This document shows positions 10,684 to 20,935 of a DNA stretch of 64,000 nucleotides, in pieces. The position numbers and the translations under genes were made by a program. A model generated the notes under the pieces. It saw only the letters and a list, made by a program, of their open reading frames with translations. It was not told the DNA's origin and ran no database searches. The stretch spans positions 326 to 64,325 of the forward strand of contig NZ_LQXO02000014.1 in assembly GCF_001639065.2 (NCBI RefSeq), in the 5' to 3' direction. Origin of the DNA: Vibrio barjaei (GTDB lineage Bacteria; Pseudomonadota; Gammaproteobacteria; Enterobacterales; Vibrionaceae). Every line of letters begins with the position of its first letter. Within the stretch, counting starts at the first letter, position 1.

Positions 10684-10740
10684 ATTTAGCGCAGTATAAT
10701 CAAATCCGTTATCGAAAGATAGTTGAACCCGCCAGATAGC

Positions 10741-10767
10741 AAAAAGGCCAGCTAAGCTGGCCTTTCA
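10741..10767 (-). terminator. Terminator after rraB
   Basis: AAAGGCCAGC/GCTGGCCTTT stem with a 4-nt loop, followed by T residues on the minus strand, 15 nt past the rraB stop. The stem is symmetric, but no plus-strand gene enters it. Confidence 0.85.
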
Positions 10768-10781
10768 ACAACAATTAAGGC

Positions 10782-11198
10782 TTACTCTTCGCCGTCTTCA
10801 TCTTCATCGGTATAAAGAGCATCTTCGCCTTCGTAGTATGTACCCCAACCGTCATAGATGATGTCGTACTTCTCAGCTAGGTTCACTAGCTTTTCAACTT
10901 GTGCGTCAATCTGCTCTGCATTCAGAGTCGATTCCATTGTTGCATCACAGCACAACAGTTTGTTACCGTCTTCGTCTTCGGTCTCTTCCGCTTCTAGCAC
11001 TTCAAAGCCCATTTTGAACGCTTCAACAACCGCCTTCTCTAAACGATCGAAATCTTCAGCAAATAGGTGGTGTTCGATCTCATACAATGCCTCTGGATCA
11101 CTTCCATCTTCAATTAAGGCCTGAATGATATCGCGAGTTTCTTCCTTTTGAATCTCGATCAAATCTTCAACGGACATATACTCATCTTGTTGAGACAT
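10782..11198 (-). CDS. rraB: Regulator of ribonuclease E activity B
   Basis: Small acidic protein that binds the C-terminal half of RNase E and changes degradosome composition and mRNA decay. The 138 aa match the RraB (YjgD) family in length. The opening helix [11 protein letters not shown], the centre [19 protein letters not shown] and the C-terminal [12 protein letters not shown] are family hallmarks, and the tail is strongly acidic (DEDEDGEE). It is transcribed away from arcA and has its own terminator. Confidence 0.93.
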   Translation of the reverse strand: MSQQDEYMSVEDLIEIQKEETRDIIQALIEDGSDPEALYEIEHHLFAEDFDRLEKAVVEAFKMGFEVLEAEETEDEDGNKLLCCDATMESTLNAEQIDAQVEKLVNLAEKYDIIYDGWGTYYEGEDALYTDEDEDGEE

Positions 11199-11761
11199 AA
11201 AGTGCTCCAGCTATAAATAGGTTATCGGCATGAATGATACGAGAAGTCAGCTAAAATCGAAAGATCAAACCGAGATCTTTCCTGACTATTTTTCAGTTAT
11301 CGAACTCAAATCGAGCAAGATCGAGATCACAGAAACATAATTTTAACATTTCATAGCTCACCTCTGATTTCAGCATAAACTGAGACAAGAGCCATAGCTA
11401 ATCAGTAGCTATCACGCAGAAAGGTTATGAGGCAATTTTGCATATCAAACACTCTATTCTTAAGTCTGGCCTGGTTTTGCTTTAGTCACAATACTTAGTA
11501 TTTTCTGCATATTTGTGTTTTTTTATGCACATATCACTCATGAATATTGTGTTAAAACTACTCAAGATCCCTGCATACTCAAGCAAGAATTCATGGAAAT
11601 TAGCACGACTCTCTTATGAAAATTTTATCTGCGTTTATCTAATTAAATCCACAATATCACTGCAATTGCAAACTTTTGCAGTAACAAACACTGACTTTTT
11701 GACTTGCATCTTGATAACAAGCTTGTCATAAATAGCGCAGTCAAAACTGAAAGGAATCACA
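11199..11761. other. Intergenic region between rraB and arcA
   Basis: 563 bp holding the divergent promoters of rraB and arcA. It is AT-rich with no convincing gene; a 72-codon frame inside it (11513-11731) has no ribosome site or family resemblance. A TTGATAACAAGCTT stretch near 11710 and a CATGAATATTGTG stretch near 11540 resemble FNR and ARG half sites, but both are weak. AAAGGAATCACA precedes the arcA ATG. Confidence 0.6.
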
Positions 11762-12982
11762 ATGAGTAAGTTGTACGTTGGGTCGGAAGTAGGCCAATTA
11801 CGCCGTGTATTGTTAAACCGTCCAGAACGCGCCCTAACCCACCTCACGCCATCGAACTGCCATGAACTGCTATTTGATGATGTACTGGCTGTGGAAGCCG
11901 CTGGTGAAGAGCATGACGCTTTTGCCAATACATTACGCAGCCAAGATGTGGAAGTACTGCTGCTTCACGATCTATTGGTTGAAACTCTTGCCGTCCCTGA
12001 AGCGAAGGGATGGCTTCTTGAAACGCAAATTTCTGATTTCCGTTATGGTCCTATCTTCGCTAACGAACTTCGTAACTATCTTACAGAAATGGACGACGAA
12101 CACTTAGCGACTATTTTGCTCGGTGGCCTTGCATACTCTGAGCTGCCAATTAAAACCCCTTCTATATTGCAGAAGATGAGTAAGCCGCTTGATTTTGTCA
12201 TTGAGCCACTGCCAAACCACCTTTTCACTCGTGATACCTCTTGCTGGGTGTATGGTGGTGTATCGCTGAACCCGATGATGAAAGCAGCTCGTCAACGCGA
12301 GACAAATCATCTAAGAGCTATTTATCGCTGGCATCCAATCTTCGCTGGTCAAGATTTCATTAAATATTTCGGCGATGAAGATCTTCATTATGATAACGCC
12401 AACATCGAGGGCGGTGACGTTCTTGTTATCGGTAAAGGTGCAGTATTAATTGGTATCTCTGAGCGCACCACTCCACAAGGCGTGGAAAACTTAGCGGCGA
12501 ATCTATTTAAATCTGGACAAGCGTCTCAGGTCATTGCCATTGACCTTCCGAAACATCGCTCTTGCATGCATCTTGATACCGTTATGACTCATATGGACGT
12601 GGATACCTTCTCAGTATACCCAGAGATCATCAATGACAAACTGGATACTTGGCGTCTAACCGCCGACAGTAAAGGCCAAATGCAAGTTGAAAAACTACCG
12701 AACTATCTTAAAGCCCTAGAAAGTGCGCTTAACGTTGATCAATTAAAGATCATCACAACGGGTGGTGACAACTATGAAGCAGAGCGTGAGCAATGGAATG
12801 ATGCCAATAATGTGCTCACCGTCAAACCTGGTGTCGTTATCGGCTACGAGAGAAATGTGTATACTAATGAAAAGTATGACAAAGCGGGCATTCAGGTCCT
12901 AACTATCCCAGGTAATGAGCTAGGACGTGGTCGGGGCGGAGCCCGTTGCATGAGCTGTCCAATCGAGCGAGATGGCATATAG
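11762..12982 (+). CDS. arcA: Arginine deiminase
   Basis: Hydrolyses arginine to citrulline and ammonia in the cytoplasm. The 406 aa match the ADI family: an N-terminal [18 protein letters not shown], the substrate motif [27 protein letters not shown], and the C-terminal [18 protein letters not shown], in which Cys396 is the expected nucleophile. The following gene is ornithine carbamoyltransferase, but a terminator and separate ARG-like boxes lie between them. No carbamate kinase (arcC) or arginine/ornithine antiporter (arcD) is present, so in this locus the enzyme may feed citrulline to biosynthesis or resist acid rather than make ATP. ATG is preceded by AAAGGAA. Confidence 0.96.
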   Translation: MSKLYVGSEVGQLRRVLLNRPERALTHLTPSNCHELLFDDVLAVEAAGEEHDAFANTLRSQDVEVLLLHDLLVETLAVPEAKGWLLETQISDFRYGPIFANELRNYLTEMDDEHLATILLGGLAYSELPIKTPSILQKMSKPLDFVIEPLPNHLFTRDTSCWVYGGVSLNPMMKAARQRETNHLRAIYRWHPIFAGQDFIKYFGDEDLHYDNANIEGGDVLVIGKGAVLIGISERTTPQGVENLAANLFKSGQASQVIAIDLPKHRSCMHLDTVMTHMDVDTFSVYPEIINDKLDTWRLTADSKGQMQVEKLPNYLKALESALNVDQLKIITTGGDNYEAEREQWNDANNVLTVKPGVVIGYERNVYTNEKYDKAGIQVLTIPGNELGRGRGGARCMSCPIERDGI

Positions 12983-12997
12983 ACATAATTATTTATC

Positions 12998-13023
12998 AAA
13001 AGCCCCTTAAAGGGGCTTTTTTT
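12998..13023 (+). terminator. Terminator after arcA
   Basis: AGCCCCTT/AGGGGCT stem with a minimal loop followed by seven T, 15 nt after the arcA stop: a strong intrinsic terminator that uncouples arcA from argF. Confidence 0.9.
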
Positions 13024-13031
13024 GCATTAAA

Positions 13032-13069
13032 TTAAAATACTTATTCACAATAAAAGAATTTTTATGTAT
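13032..13069. promoter_or_regulatory. Tandem ARG boxes (ArgR operator) before argF
   Basis: Two imperfect ARG boxes: TGAATAAGTATTTT (read on the minus strand, 13034-13047; 11 of 14 to TGAATAATTATTCA) and a weaker one at 13054-13067. Their centres are about 20 bp apart, close to the 21-bp spacing of paired boxes bound by an ArgR hexamer. They lie 40-70 bp upstream of argF. Inferred from pattern only. Confidence 0.55.
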
Positions 13070-13105
13070 AAATAAACCAAGAAACTAAATATAAGGGTAC
13101 GAATC

Positions 13106-14110
13106 ATGGCTTACAACTTACGAAATAGGAATTTTCTCAAGCTTCTCGACTATTCACCAAAAGAGATTCAGTTTCTTCTCGACCTGTCTAAAGATCTTAA
13201 AGCCGCTAAATATGCCGGCACTGAGCAAAAAAAACTGGTAGGGAAAAACATTGCACTGATCTTCGAAAAAGCCTCGACTCGTACCCGATGTGCTTTTGAA
13301 GTTGCCGCTTTTGATCAAGGTGCTCAAGTCTCTTATATCGGCCCCTCTGGCTCCCAAATTGGCCATAAGGAATCCATGAAAGACACGGCCCGCGTACTAG
13401 GTCGTATGTACGATGGCATTGAGTATCGTGGTTTTGGACAAGATATCGTTGAAGAGCTTGGCGCTCACGCTGGCGTACCTGTTTGGAACGGTTTAACCAA
13501 TGAGTTCCACCCAACGCAAATCCTTGCTGACTTTTTAACCATGCTAGAGCACGGCAGAGGCAAGCTGTTACACCAAATTAAGTTCGCCTACTTAGGGGAT
13601 GCTCGCAACAACATGGGGAACTCTCTAATGGTGGGTGCTGCAAAAATGGGAATGGATATTCGTTTGGTTGCGCCAAAAGCTTTTTGGCCCGAACAAAGCC
13701 TTATTGATGAATGTCAGACCATCGCATTATCAACAGGTGCTTCGATCACTCTCACTGAGGACGTACAGCAAGGCGTAGCCGATTGTGACTTCTTGTATAC
13801 GGACGTTTGGGTCTCTATGGGCGAGTCAGCATCGGCGTGGGAAGAGCGTATTGCCTTGATGAAACCGTATCAGGTAAACATGGATACAATTAAAGCAACA
13901 GGTAACAAAGATGTTAAGTTTATGCACTGCTTACCAGCCTTTCATGATGACCAAACCACTATCGGAAAAGAAATCGCCGAAAAATATGGCTTGAATGGTC
14001 TCGAAGTCACAAATGATGTATTCGAGTCGGATTACTCCATCGTGTTCGATGAAGCCGAAAACCGAATGCACACCATCAAAGCAGTCATGGTCGCCACATT
14101 AGGCAGCTAG
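13106..14110 (+). CDS. argF: Ornithine carbamoyltransferase
   Basis: Makes citrulline from ornithine and carbamoyl phosphate in arginine synthesis. The 334 aa carry the carbamoyl-phosphate loop STRTR ([14 protein letters not shown]), the [12 protein letters not shown] segment, and the ornithine/catalytic motif HCLPAFHD; the SMG loop [13 protein letters not shown] distinguishes it from aspartate carbamoyltransferase. ArgR-type boxes upstream point to an anabolic role, although it follows arcA and could act catabolically if carbamate kinase exists elsewhere. No clear T-run terminator follows before the pyr leader. Confidence 0.96.
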   Translation: MAYNLRNRNFLKLLDYSPKEIQFLLDLSKDLKAAKYAGTEQKKLVGKNIALIFEKASTRTRCAFEVAAFDQGAQVSYIGPSGSQIGHKESMKDTARVLGRMYDGIEYRGFGQDIVEELGAHAGVPVWNGLTNEFHPTQILADFLTMLEHGRGKLLHQIKFAYLGDARNNMGNSLMVGAAKMGMDIRLVAPKAFWPEQSLIDECQTIALSTGASITLTEDVQQGVADCDFLYTDVWVSMGESASAWEERIALMKPYQVNMDTIKATGNKDVKFMHCLPAFHDDQTTIGKEIAEKYGLNGLEVTNDVFESDYSIVFDEAENRMHTIKAVMVATLGS

Positions 14111-14210
14111 TTAAGTTCACTGGCAGTTTAACGATAAACCTTTGATGTAATCGCTTGCGCTCACGATTTTTAGGCGTATAATTCTCCGCAATTTGTCTGG
14201 GGAACAATCA

Positions 14211-14297
14211 ATGGCGCAAGCGAGTTTTACAACACATCACGCTCTCGATAAGCTTTTTGCTTATCACGCACCGTTATTATTTCCTGTTGATTACTAA
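14211..14297 (+). CDS. pyrL: pyrBI operon leader peptide (PyrL)
   Basis: A 28-codon frame starting ATGGCGCAAGCG (peptide MAQASFTTHHALDKLFAYHA, then PLLFPVDY) ends exactly at the 5' base of the attenuator hairpin. Between the start and the stop the RNA has uridine-rich stretches (CTTTTTGCTTAT, TTATTATTTCCT) where RNA polymerase would pause when UTP is low. This is the arrangement of E. coli pyrL, where coupled translation prevents attenuation; the E. coli peptide is longer (44 aa) and different in sequence. Confidence 0.85.
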   Translation: MAQASFTTHHALDKLFAYHAPLLFPVDY

Positions 14298-14324
14298 ACC
14301 TCCCATTATGGGGGGTTTTTTTAT
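14297..14324 (+). terminator. Attenuator of the pyrBI operon
   Basis: AACCTCCC/GGGGGGTT stem with a 5-nt ATTAT loop and eight T, overlapping the leader-peptide stop codon and lying about 90 nt before pyrB. A ribosome at the leader stop would mask it, the classic UTP-sensitive attenuation design. Confidence 0.88.
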
Positions 14325-14410
14325 GCCTGCATTCCTAGTTGTGATTGAGCACACGCCTTTCGCACTTGGAATATCCATCTGGTCTGGTTTTAACTATAGG
14401 GAAGATAAAC

Positions 14411-15340
14411 ATGGCGAATACGCTCTTTCAAAAGCACATTATCTCAATTCCAGAGTTGTCACGCGATGAGCTAGAACTCATTGTACAGACAGCCGGTCAA
14501 CTAAAATCAAACCCTCAACCTGAACTCATTAAAAACAAGGTTGTTGCTAGCTGTTTCTTTGAACCTTCAACGCGCACACGTCTGTCATTTGAAACCGCCA
14601 TTCAACGTATCGGCGGAGACGTGATTGGTTTCGATAGCGGTGGTAATACCTCGCTTGCTAAGAAAGGTGAAACACTGGCAGATTCAGTTCAGGTTATTTC
14701 GTCTTATGTTGATGCGTTTGTCATGCGTCACCCGCAAGAAGGTGCAGCACGTCTAGCTTCTGAATTCTCAAACGGTGTACCAGTTATCAACGCGGGTGAT
14801 GGTGCCAACCAACATCCAACACAAACGCTGCTAGACCTATACAGCATCTACGAAACTCAAGGTCGTCTAGATGACATTAACGTTGCCTTTGTTGGTGATT
14901 TGAAATACGGCCGTACGGTACACTCGTTAACGCAAGCCTTAGCGAAATTCAATAACGTACGCTTCTTCTTTATCGCTCCCGATGCACTTGCGATGCCTGA
15001 CTATATCTGTGAAGAGCTTGAAGAAGCTGGCATCCAGTTTAGCCTTCATACCGACATGGAAAGTGTAGTATCTGAACTGGATATCCTATACATGACGCGA
15101 GTACAAAAAGAGCGTTTTGATGAGTCTGAGTACGCACACATTAAATCGGCTTATATTCTTTCTGCTGATACGTTGAAAGACGCGCGCGAAAACTTAAAAG
15201 TACTTCATCCGTTGCCACGAGTTGACGAGATTACTGTCGACGTAGATAAAACGCCTTATGCGTATTATTTCCAGCAAGCTGAAAACGGTGTGTACGCCCG
15301 TGAAGCTCTACTCGCTCTAGTTCTAAACGAAACGCTTTAA
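14411..15340 (+). CDS. pyrB: Aspartate carbamoyltransferase catalytic subunit
   Basis: Condenses carbamoyl phosphate and aspartate, the committed step of pyrimidine synthesis; forms the ATCase holoenzyme with PyrI. Starting at ATG 14411 (GGGAAG upstream; [17 protein letters not shown]) it is 309 aa, near E. coli's 311. A TTG further upstream in frame lies next to the attenuator and is not used. Motifs: [15 protein letters not shown], the [11 protein letters not shown] segment, and HPLPRVDEI. pyrI follows 12 bp later. Confidence 0.97.
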   Translation: MANTLFQKHIISIPELSRDELELIVQTAGQLKSNPQPELIKNKVVASCFFEPSTRTRLSFETAIQRIGGDVIGFDSGGNTSLAKKGETLADSVQVISSYVDAFVMRHPQEGAARLASEFSNGVPVINAGDGANQHPTQTLLDLYSIYETQGRLDDINVAFVGDLKYGRTVHSLTQALAKFNNVRFFFIAPDALAMPDYICEELEEAGIQFSLHTDMESVVSELDILYMTRVQKERFDESEYAHIKSAYILSADTLKDARENLKVLHPLPRVDEITVDVDKTPYAYYFQQAENGVYAREALLALVLNETL

Positions 15341-15352
15341 GGAGGATAAATC

Positions 15353-15814
15353 ATGTCTAAAGAAACCCAGTTGCAAGTAGAAGCAATTAAAAACGGCACG
15401 GTTATCGACCATATCCCAGCAAACATTGGCATCAAAGTTCTTAAACTGTTCGCTATGGATCAATCCAAGCAGCGTGTCACTATTGGTCTAAACCTTCCTT
15501 CTTCAGCATTAGGTTGTAAGGATCTACTGAAGATAGAGAACGTGTTTATCACTGAAGAACAAGCGAACAAGCTGGCACTCTATGCACCACATGCTACCGT
15601 CAACCAAATTGAAAACTATGAAGTGTGTAAAAAGCTGGCGCTAAAACTACCAGAAACAATCACAGGAGTATTCGAGTGCCCAAATAGCAACTGCATTACT
15701 CATAATGAACCCGTCGACAGTAGCTTCAAGGTGTTTGAGAAACATCAAGACATTCGTCTCAAATGCAAATACTGCGAAAAAGTCTATTCGCGTGAGATCG
15801 TTACTGAAAGCTAA
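15353..15814 (+). CDS. pyrI: Aspartate carbamoyltransferase regulatory subunit
   Basis: Allosteric subunit that binds CTP/UTP or ATP and transmits the signal to PyrB. The 153 aa equal the E. coli length, and the four zinc ligands are at identical positions: Cys109 and Cys114 (ECPNSNC) and Cys138 and Cys141 (CKYC). The N-terminal effector domain includes [16 protein letters not shown] strong AAGGAGG site precedes the ATG. Translationally close to pyrB, same operon. Confidence 0.98.
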   Translation: MSKETQLQVEAIKNGTVIDHIPANIGIKVLKLFAMDQSKQRVTIGLNLPSSALGCKDLLKIENVFITEEQANKLALYAPHATVNQIENYEVCKKLALKLPETITGVFECPNSNCITHNEPVDSSFKVFEKHQDIRLKCKYCEKVYSREIVTES

Positions 15815-15833
15815 GAATGACACGAATATTAAA

Positions 15834-15863
15834 CAAGCCTACACATTGTAGGCTTGATTTTTA
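15834..15863 (+). terminator. Terminator after pyrI
   Basis: CAAGCCTACA/TGTAGGCTTG stem with a 3-nt loop followed by ATTTTTA, ending the pyrBI operon before ridA. Confidence 0.88.
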
Positions 15864-15919
15864 TTGAGCCTAGAGGCAGTCTAGACTCTCTTTGAATTCA
15901 CAGAACAATGGATAAAACG

Positions 15920-16309
15920 ATGACAAAAGTACTTCATACAGAATCTGCACCAGCAGCAATCGGTCCTTACGTACAAGGTGTCGACCTTGGTAACATGGTA
16001 CTGACTTCAGGTCAGATCCCAGTAAACCCGCAAACGGGTGAAGTGTCAGAGGACATCGCTGAGCAAGCACGTCAGTCTCTAGACAACGTAAAAGCGGTTG
16101 TTGAAGCATCTGGCCTAACGGTTTCAGACATCGTAAAAATGACAGTTTTCGTTAAAGATCTCAACGACTTTGGTACAGTAAACGAAGTATATGGTAAGTT
16201 CTTTGACGAGCACCAAGTAGCTAACTACCCTGCGCGTTCTTGTGTTGAAGTTGCTCGTCTTCCTAAAGATGTGAAGATTGAAATTGAAGCTATCGCAGTA
16301 CGTAAATAA
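15920..16309 (+). CDS. ridA: 2-iminobutanoate/2-iminopropanoate deaminase RidA
   Basis: Trimeric YjgF/YER057c/UK114 family enzyme that hydrolyses reactive enamine/imine products of PLP enzymes. From the ATG at 15920 (MTKVLHTESAPAAIGPY) it is 129 aa; an ATG four codons earlier (15908) is also possible. The family motifs IGPYVQG, SGQIPVNP and NYPARSCVEVARLPKDV, containing the catalytic arginine and the conserved Cys, are intact. Its position after pyrBI is conserved in enteric bacteria and vibrios. Confidence 0.96.
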   Translation: MTKVLHTESAPAAIGPYVQGVDLGNMVLTSGQIPVNPQTGEVSEDIAEQARQSLDNVKAVVEASGLTVSDIVKMTVFVKDLNDFGTVNEVYGKFFDEHQVANYPARSCVEVARLPKDVKIEIEAIAVRK

Positions 16310-16322
16310 GTTCTGCTAGGCA

Positions 16323-16354
16323 TCAAAAAAGGGTTGTCATCGACAACCCTTTTT
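16323..16354. terminator. Bidirectional terminator between ridA and plsC
   Basis: AAAAAGGGTTGTC/GACAACCCTTTTT with a 3-nt loop; A and T tracts on both sides serve the convergent genes. Confidence 0.9.
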
Positions 16355-16358
16355 AGTA

Positions 16359-17087
16359 TCACTTCTTACTGTTTAACTCGGCGACTTCGGCATCAAGCTG
16401 CTCTAGCTTCTCTACCATCTGCTCTCGGCATACATTCGCTAGTTTTCTCACATCTTCTTTGCCGTAGCCTTCGATAGAGATAGGTGGCAGCATCTCAACA
16501 ATGATATGACCATTGTCCCACTTATTAAGCTTTAGATGGCTCGTACTGCTACACACAATAGGAATGATTGGTGTTTTTGCTCCAATCGCTGCATGAAAAG
16601 CCCCCGTTTTAAACGGCAATAAGCCACGTCCGCGAGAGCGTGTACCTTCAGGAAACATCCAAACTGAAAGGTTACTTTTCTTCATGCTATCAACGACTTG
16701 GTCAATCGTACCTTTCGCTTTACTGCGGTTGGCACGATCAATCAGAATGTTACCCGTTAAATAATAAAGCTGACCAAAGAATGGCATCCAGAGCAGGCTC
16801 TTTTTACCAACCGTTACCACATTTGGTGTGACGGCAGAAGAAACCGTAAACAAATCCCAGTTGTTCTGGTGATTGGCGATATAGATGTGTTGACCACGTT
16901 TATAGGCATCTTCAGGTAAACGAAGATCGAGTTTAATACCAAAGATCTTCGACATCGCGCCAAAATAACGCCCAAACGTAAACACGTGTTTAGGGTTTCT
17001 CGGACTCAGTAAACAGTAACCACATCCAAATACGAACATAATTACCGCAAATATCGCCACTGCAATGCAGCGTAGGAAAGCAACCAT
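16359..17087 (-). CDS. plsC: 1-acyl-sn-glycerol-3-phosphate acyltransferase
   Basis: Inner-membrane enzyme that acylates lysophosphatidate to phosphatidate. From the ATG at 17087 (GGAG six bases upstream) it has 242 aa; an upstream TTG in the murA terminator is rejected. A hydrophobic N-terminal helix (AVAIFAVIMFVFGCGYCLL) precedes the acyltransferase motifs NHQNNWD (NHX4D) and FPEGTRSRG; the third block is PIIPIVCSS. It is the second gene downstream of the murA end, separated by a terminator. Vibrios often carry more than one PlsC, so it may be one of several. Confidence 0.93.
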   Translation of the reverse strand: MVAFLRCIAVAIFAVIMFVFGCGYCLLSPRNPKHVFTFGRYFGAMSKIFGIKLDLRLPEDAYKRGQHIYIANHQNNWDLFTVSSAVTPNVVTVGKKSLLWMPFFGQLYYLTGNILIDRANRSKAKGTIDQVVDSMKKSNLSVWMFPEGTRSRGRGLLPFKTGAFHAAIGAKTPIIPIVCSSTSHLKLNKWDNGHIIVEMLPPISIEGYGKEDVRKLANVCREQMVEKLEQLDAEVAELNSKK

Positions 17088-17110
17088 TTTGGTCTCCGAT
17101 AATGGCTTCA

Positions 17111-17142
17111 AAAAAAAGCCGAAACCTTAAGATTTCGGCTAT
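17111..17142 (-). terminator. Terminator of the mla-murA operon
   Basis: AGCCGAAA/TTTCGGCT stem with an 8-nt loop and at least seven T on the minus strand, 17 nt after the murA stop. Confidence 0.9.
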
Positions 17143-17158
17143 TTATAATCTATCGTTA

Positions 17159-18436
<1,278 letters not shown>

Positions 18437-18691
18437 TTACAAAGACATCAGCTTTTTATCACGAGCCCACTCTTCTGGAGTATAGGCTTTAATTGAAACT
18501 GCGTGGATGTCATTACGCTGAATGTAATCCATCAGAGGACCATAGATCATCTGCTGCTTTTTAACTCGGCTCATGCCTTCAAATTGAGCATCTACCGCAA
18601 TCACTTCGTAGTGGCTACCTTCACCTTTTACGTGTAGCTCTTCTAGGTTCAATGCGTTTTGTAATAGTTCCTGTACTTTTGTGCTATCCAC
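18437..18691 (-). CDS. ibaG: BolA-family protein IbaG
   Basis: An 84-aa class II KH-fold protein of the BolA/YrbA type that pairs with monothiol glutaredoxins and binds or transfers Fe-S clusters; also linked to acid response. The conserved core [19 protein letters not shown] contains the likely cluster-ligand His, followed by [14 protein letters not shown] and the C-terminal [13 protein letters not shown]. It lies between mlaB and murA, as in E. coli. Confidence 0.95.
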   Translation of the reverse strand: MDSTKVQELLQNALNLEELHVKGEGSHYEVIAVDAQFEGMSRVKKQQMIYGPLMDYIQRNDIHAVSIKAYTPEEWARDKKLMSL

Positions 18692-18700
18692 AAGATACTC

Positions 18701-19000
18701 CTAAATGTGTTTCTCAATAACTGATTCAACGTTATATAGCTGAAACAGTATTTTCAGCTCATCGGGCACGAAGCTGAGCATTATATGACACTTTCGATTT
18801 TTTGCATGCTCTAATAAGTGAATTAGCATCACCAATCCCGCAGAATCGAAGCGTTTTACTTTATCTAACGCCAATTCCATCTCAGGCTTCTCAAAATTAA
18901 CACTTTGAATAGTATTCCAAAGCTCAGGTACAGTATCGCGATCAACGTTACCAATTAGCTCAAAAACACCTGGGTTACGAACCGCTAAATTAGTGTCCAT
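18701..19000 (-). CDS. mlaB: Phospholipid transport protein MlaB (STAS domain)
   Basis: Cytoplasmic STAS-domain subunit that binds MlaF and stabilises the MlaFEDB ABC complex, which moves phospholipid between the inner membrane and periplasmic MlaC. The 99 aa contain the STAS loop RFDSAGLVMLIHLLEHA with the conserved DSAG. The start codon overlaps the mlaC stop by one base, indicating translational coupling. Confidence 0.93.
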   Translation of the reverse strand: MDTNLAVRNPGVFELIGNVDRDTVPELWNTIQSVNFEKPEMELALDKVKRFDSAGLVMLIHLLEHAKNRKCHIMLSFVPDELKILFQLYNVESVIEKHI

Positions 19001-19641
19001 TATTTTTTGCTGCCTTCAAAACGAATCGGGGCCTGTGCCAACTGCTCAAGTTCCTCTGCTACCGCTAATATGCCATCTTGACGAATTTTACTGTTCCATT
19101 CAGATTGTTTACTAGAGAGCAGGCTAATGCCTTCCGCAATCATATCAAAGGCTTTCCATTCGCCAGTTTTCTTATCCTTTCTGAGTTTAAACTCGAGATT
19201 AATATTAGGTCTAGGTGAGTCCATAATCGTGACACGAACACCGATAATAGTCGTCTTATCATCAATTTTTGGTTCCGGACCAAATTGAATATCCTGTCCG
19301 GTGTATTGAGTTAGAACTTGCGCATAAGAAGTAATCAAGTACTCTCGAAATGCTCTGGCAAACTCTAATACATCCTCTCGTTTAGCACCTTTTAAATTAG
19401 GACCCAATAGCTTCAATGCCGCGTAACGATCATTCACGTAAGGCATCAGCTCCTCTTCGACTACTACCTTAAGATAATCAGGATCTTTCTGAATTTGCTC
19501 TTGCTCATTCGCTAAACGGGTAAACGTTTTATCGGCGACTTTCTGCATCATGTCATAGGGCTTTGTAGCATCAATCTCATTAGCATGAAGACCAAATGAG
19601 AGCATCAAGGCACTAAATATCAGTAAACATTTGTTGAACAT
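19000..19641 (-). CDS. mlaC: Periplasmic phospholipid-binding protein MlaC
   Basis: Soluble shuttle between the outer-membrane MlaA complex and inner-membrane MlaFEDB. From the ATG at 19641 (AGGAG upstream) it has 213 aa and begins with a signal peptide (FNKCLLIFSALMLSFGLHA, cleavage after HA). The mature part has the Tol_Tol_Ttg2 layout, including FTRLANEQEQIQKDPDYLK and the late FDMIAEGISLLSSKQSEW stretch lining the lipid pocket. An upstream start at 19674 would remove the signal peptide and overlap mlaD; it is rejected. Confidence 0.95.
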   Translation of the reverse strand: MFNKCLLIFSALMLSFGLHANEIDATKPYDMMQKVADKTFTRLANEQEQIQKDPDYLKVVVEEELMPYVNDRYAALKLLGPNLKGAKREDVLEFARAFREYLITSYAQVLTQYTGQDIQFGPEPKIDDKTTIIGVRVTIMDSPRPNINLEFKLRKDKKTGEWKAFDMIAEGISLLSSKQSEWNSKIRQDGILAVAEELEQLAQAPIRFEGSKK

Positions 19642-19645
19642 CACT

Positions 19646-20128
19646 TTACTCCTTTTTCTCATCAGAACCGCCAATGCTATATAACACTTGACCTATCATG
19701 TCTTCGAGCACCAACGCAGACTTGGTGTCCTCAATTCTGTCGCCATCGGCTAAATACCCTTCATCATCAAAGATAAACCCAGGCACCAGGCCTATATATT
19801 GCTCACCAATTAACCCCGATGTTAACACTTGTGCGCTCGAAGTATCTGGGAAATGGTAATCTGAACTAATAGACAAGGTTACCACAGGCAAATAGCTCTC
19901 TTTATCAAGGCTAATGTCACTGACTCGACCGATAACGACTCCACCAACTTTCACAGGAGAGCGAACTTTTAGGCTACCGATATTATCGAACCTGGCTTCC
20001 AGCTCATAAGTATCCCCTGAGCCCAATCCTTTCACGTCAGCAACCTGAAAAATCATAAACAAGATTGCGCAAAGTCCGATGATGACAAAACTGCCTACCC
20101 ACAATTCTAACTTTCTAGTTTGTTGCAT
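19646..20128 (-). CDS. mlaD: Phospholipid transport substrate-binding protein MlaD (MCE domain)
   Basis: Inner-membrane-anchored MCE protein that forms a hexameric ring on MlaE and receives lipid. The 160 aa begin with a single membrane helix (WVGSFVIIGLCAILFMIF) and continue with the MCE domain: LEARFDNIGSLKVRSPVKVG, VVIGRVSDISLD and a LTSGLIGEQYIGLVPG motif. The C-terminal helix forming the central pore follows. It lies between mlaE and mlaC in the operon. Confidence 0.96.
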   Translation of the reverse strand: MQQTRKLELWVGSFVIIGLCAILFMIFQVADVKGLGSGDTYELEARFDNIGSLKVRSPVKVGGVVIGRVSDISLDKESYLPVVTLSISSDYHFPDTSSAQVLTSGLIGEQYIGLVPGFIFDDEGYLADGDRIEDTKSALVLEDMIGQVLYSIGGSDEKKE

Positions 20129-20145
20129 TGAATTGTCCTTTACTC

Positions 20146-20934
20146 TTAATTGCCAAACATCAGTGCTGTAAGCACAAAATCTAATCCCAACACCGCCAAT
20201 GATGAGTGCACGACGGTTCTCGTTGTCGCCTGACTAATACCTTCCGAAGTCGGTATGGCATCATATCCATTAAACAGTGCAATCCACGTCACCGTAATCG
20301 CAAACACCAAACACTTAATGATGCTGTTACCAATGTCTCGACCCAGTTCTAGTGACGACTGCATCGCTGACCAAAAACTACCGTGATCAATGCCTTTCCA
20401 ATCCACACCAACCAGTTGACCACCCCAAATACCTATTGCCATAAAGATCATGGCTAGCAGTGGCATGGAGATAATCCCAGCCCAAAAACGAGGCGAGATC
20501 ACTCGTTTAAGAGGATCAACGGCCATCATTTCCATGCTCGATAGCTGTTCCGTGGCTTTCATTAAGCCAATTTCAGCAGTCAATGCTGAGCCTGCACGGC
20601 CCGCGAACAACAGAGCTGTAACGACTGGCCCCAACTCTCTTAATAGTGATAACGCCACCATCTGCCCTAAACTGCCTTCCGCTCCATAATCGACGAGCAC
20701 TACGTACCCTTGCAGACTGAGAACCATGCCGATAAACAGCCCAGACACCATAATGATGGCCAGTGACTGCACACCAACGTTATGTAACTGTTTTATTAAT
20801 AGTGGAAAGTGCTTTTTGGGCTGTGGTTTGGAAAACAGGACACCAAATAGCATGAAGGTTGCCCTACCCCATGATTGGCAAAGAGATAAGGTACGCTGAC
20901 CGACTTTTTGAATCCATACTGATGGAAACGACAT
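20146..20934 (-). CDS. mlaE: Phospholipid ABC transporter permease MlaE
   Basis: Integral membrane subunit of the Mla transporter. The 262 aa match the MlaE/YrbE family: several membrane helices, [20 protein letters not shown], the coupling-helix region [19 protein letters not shown] followed by [19 protein letters not shown]. Start MSFPSVWIQ lies 2 bp after the mlaF stop, showing tight coupling. Confidence 0.96.
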   Translation of the reverse strand: MSFPSVWIQKVGQRTLSLCQSWGRATFMLFGVLFSKPQPKKHFPLLIKQLHNVGVQSLAIIMVSGLFIGMVLSLQGYVVLVDYGAEGSLGQMVALSLLRELGPVVTALLFAGRAGSALTAEIGLMKATEQLSSMEMMAVDPLKRVISPRFWAGIISMPLLAMIFMAIGIWGGQLVGVDWKGIDHGSFWSAMQSSLELGRDIGNSIIKCLVFAITVTWIALFNGYDAIPTSEGISQATTRTVVHSSLAVLGLDFVLTALMFGN

Positions 20935-20935
20935 A

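Noticed and set aside
11700..11730. FNR box before arcA
   Set aside because: TTGATAACAAGCTT has one correct arm only, too weak to call.
11513..11731. 72-codon plus-strand frame before arcA
   Set aside because: AT-rich promoter DNA, no ribosome site, no recognisable protein.
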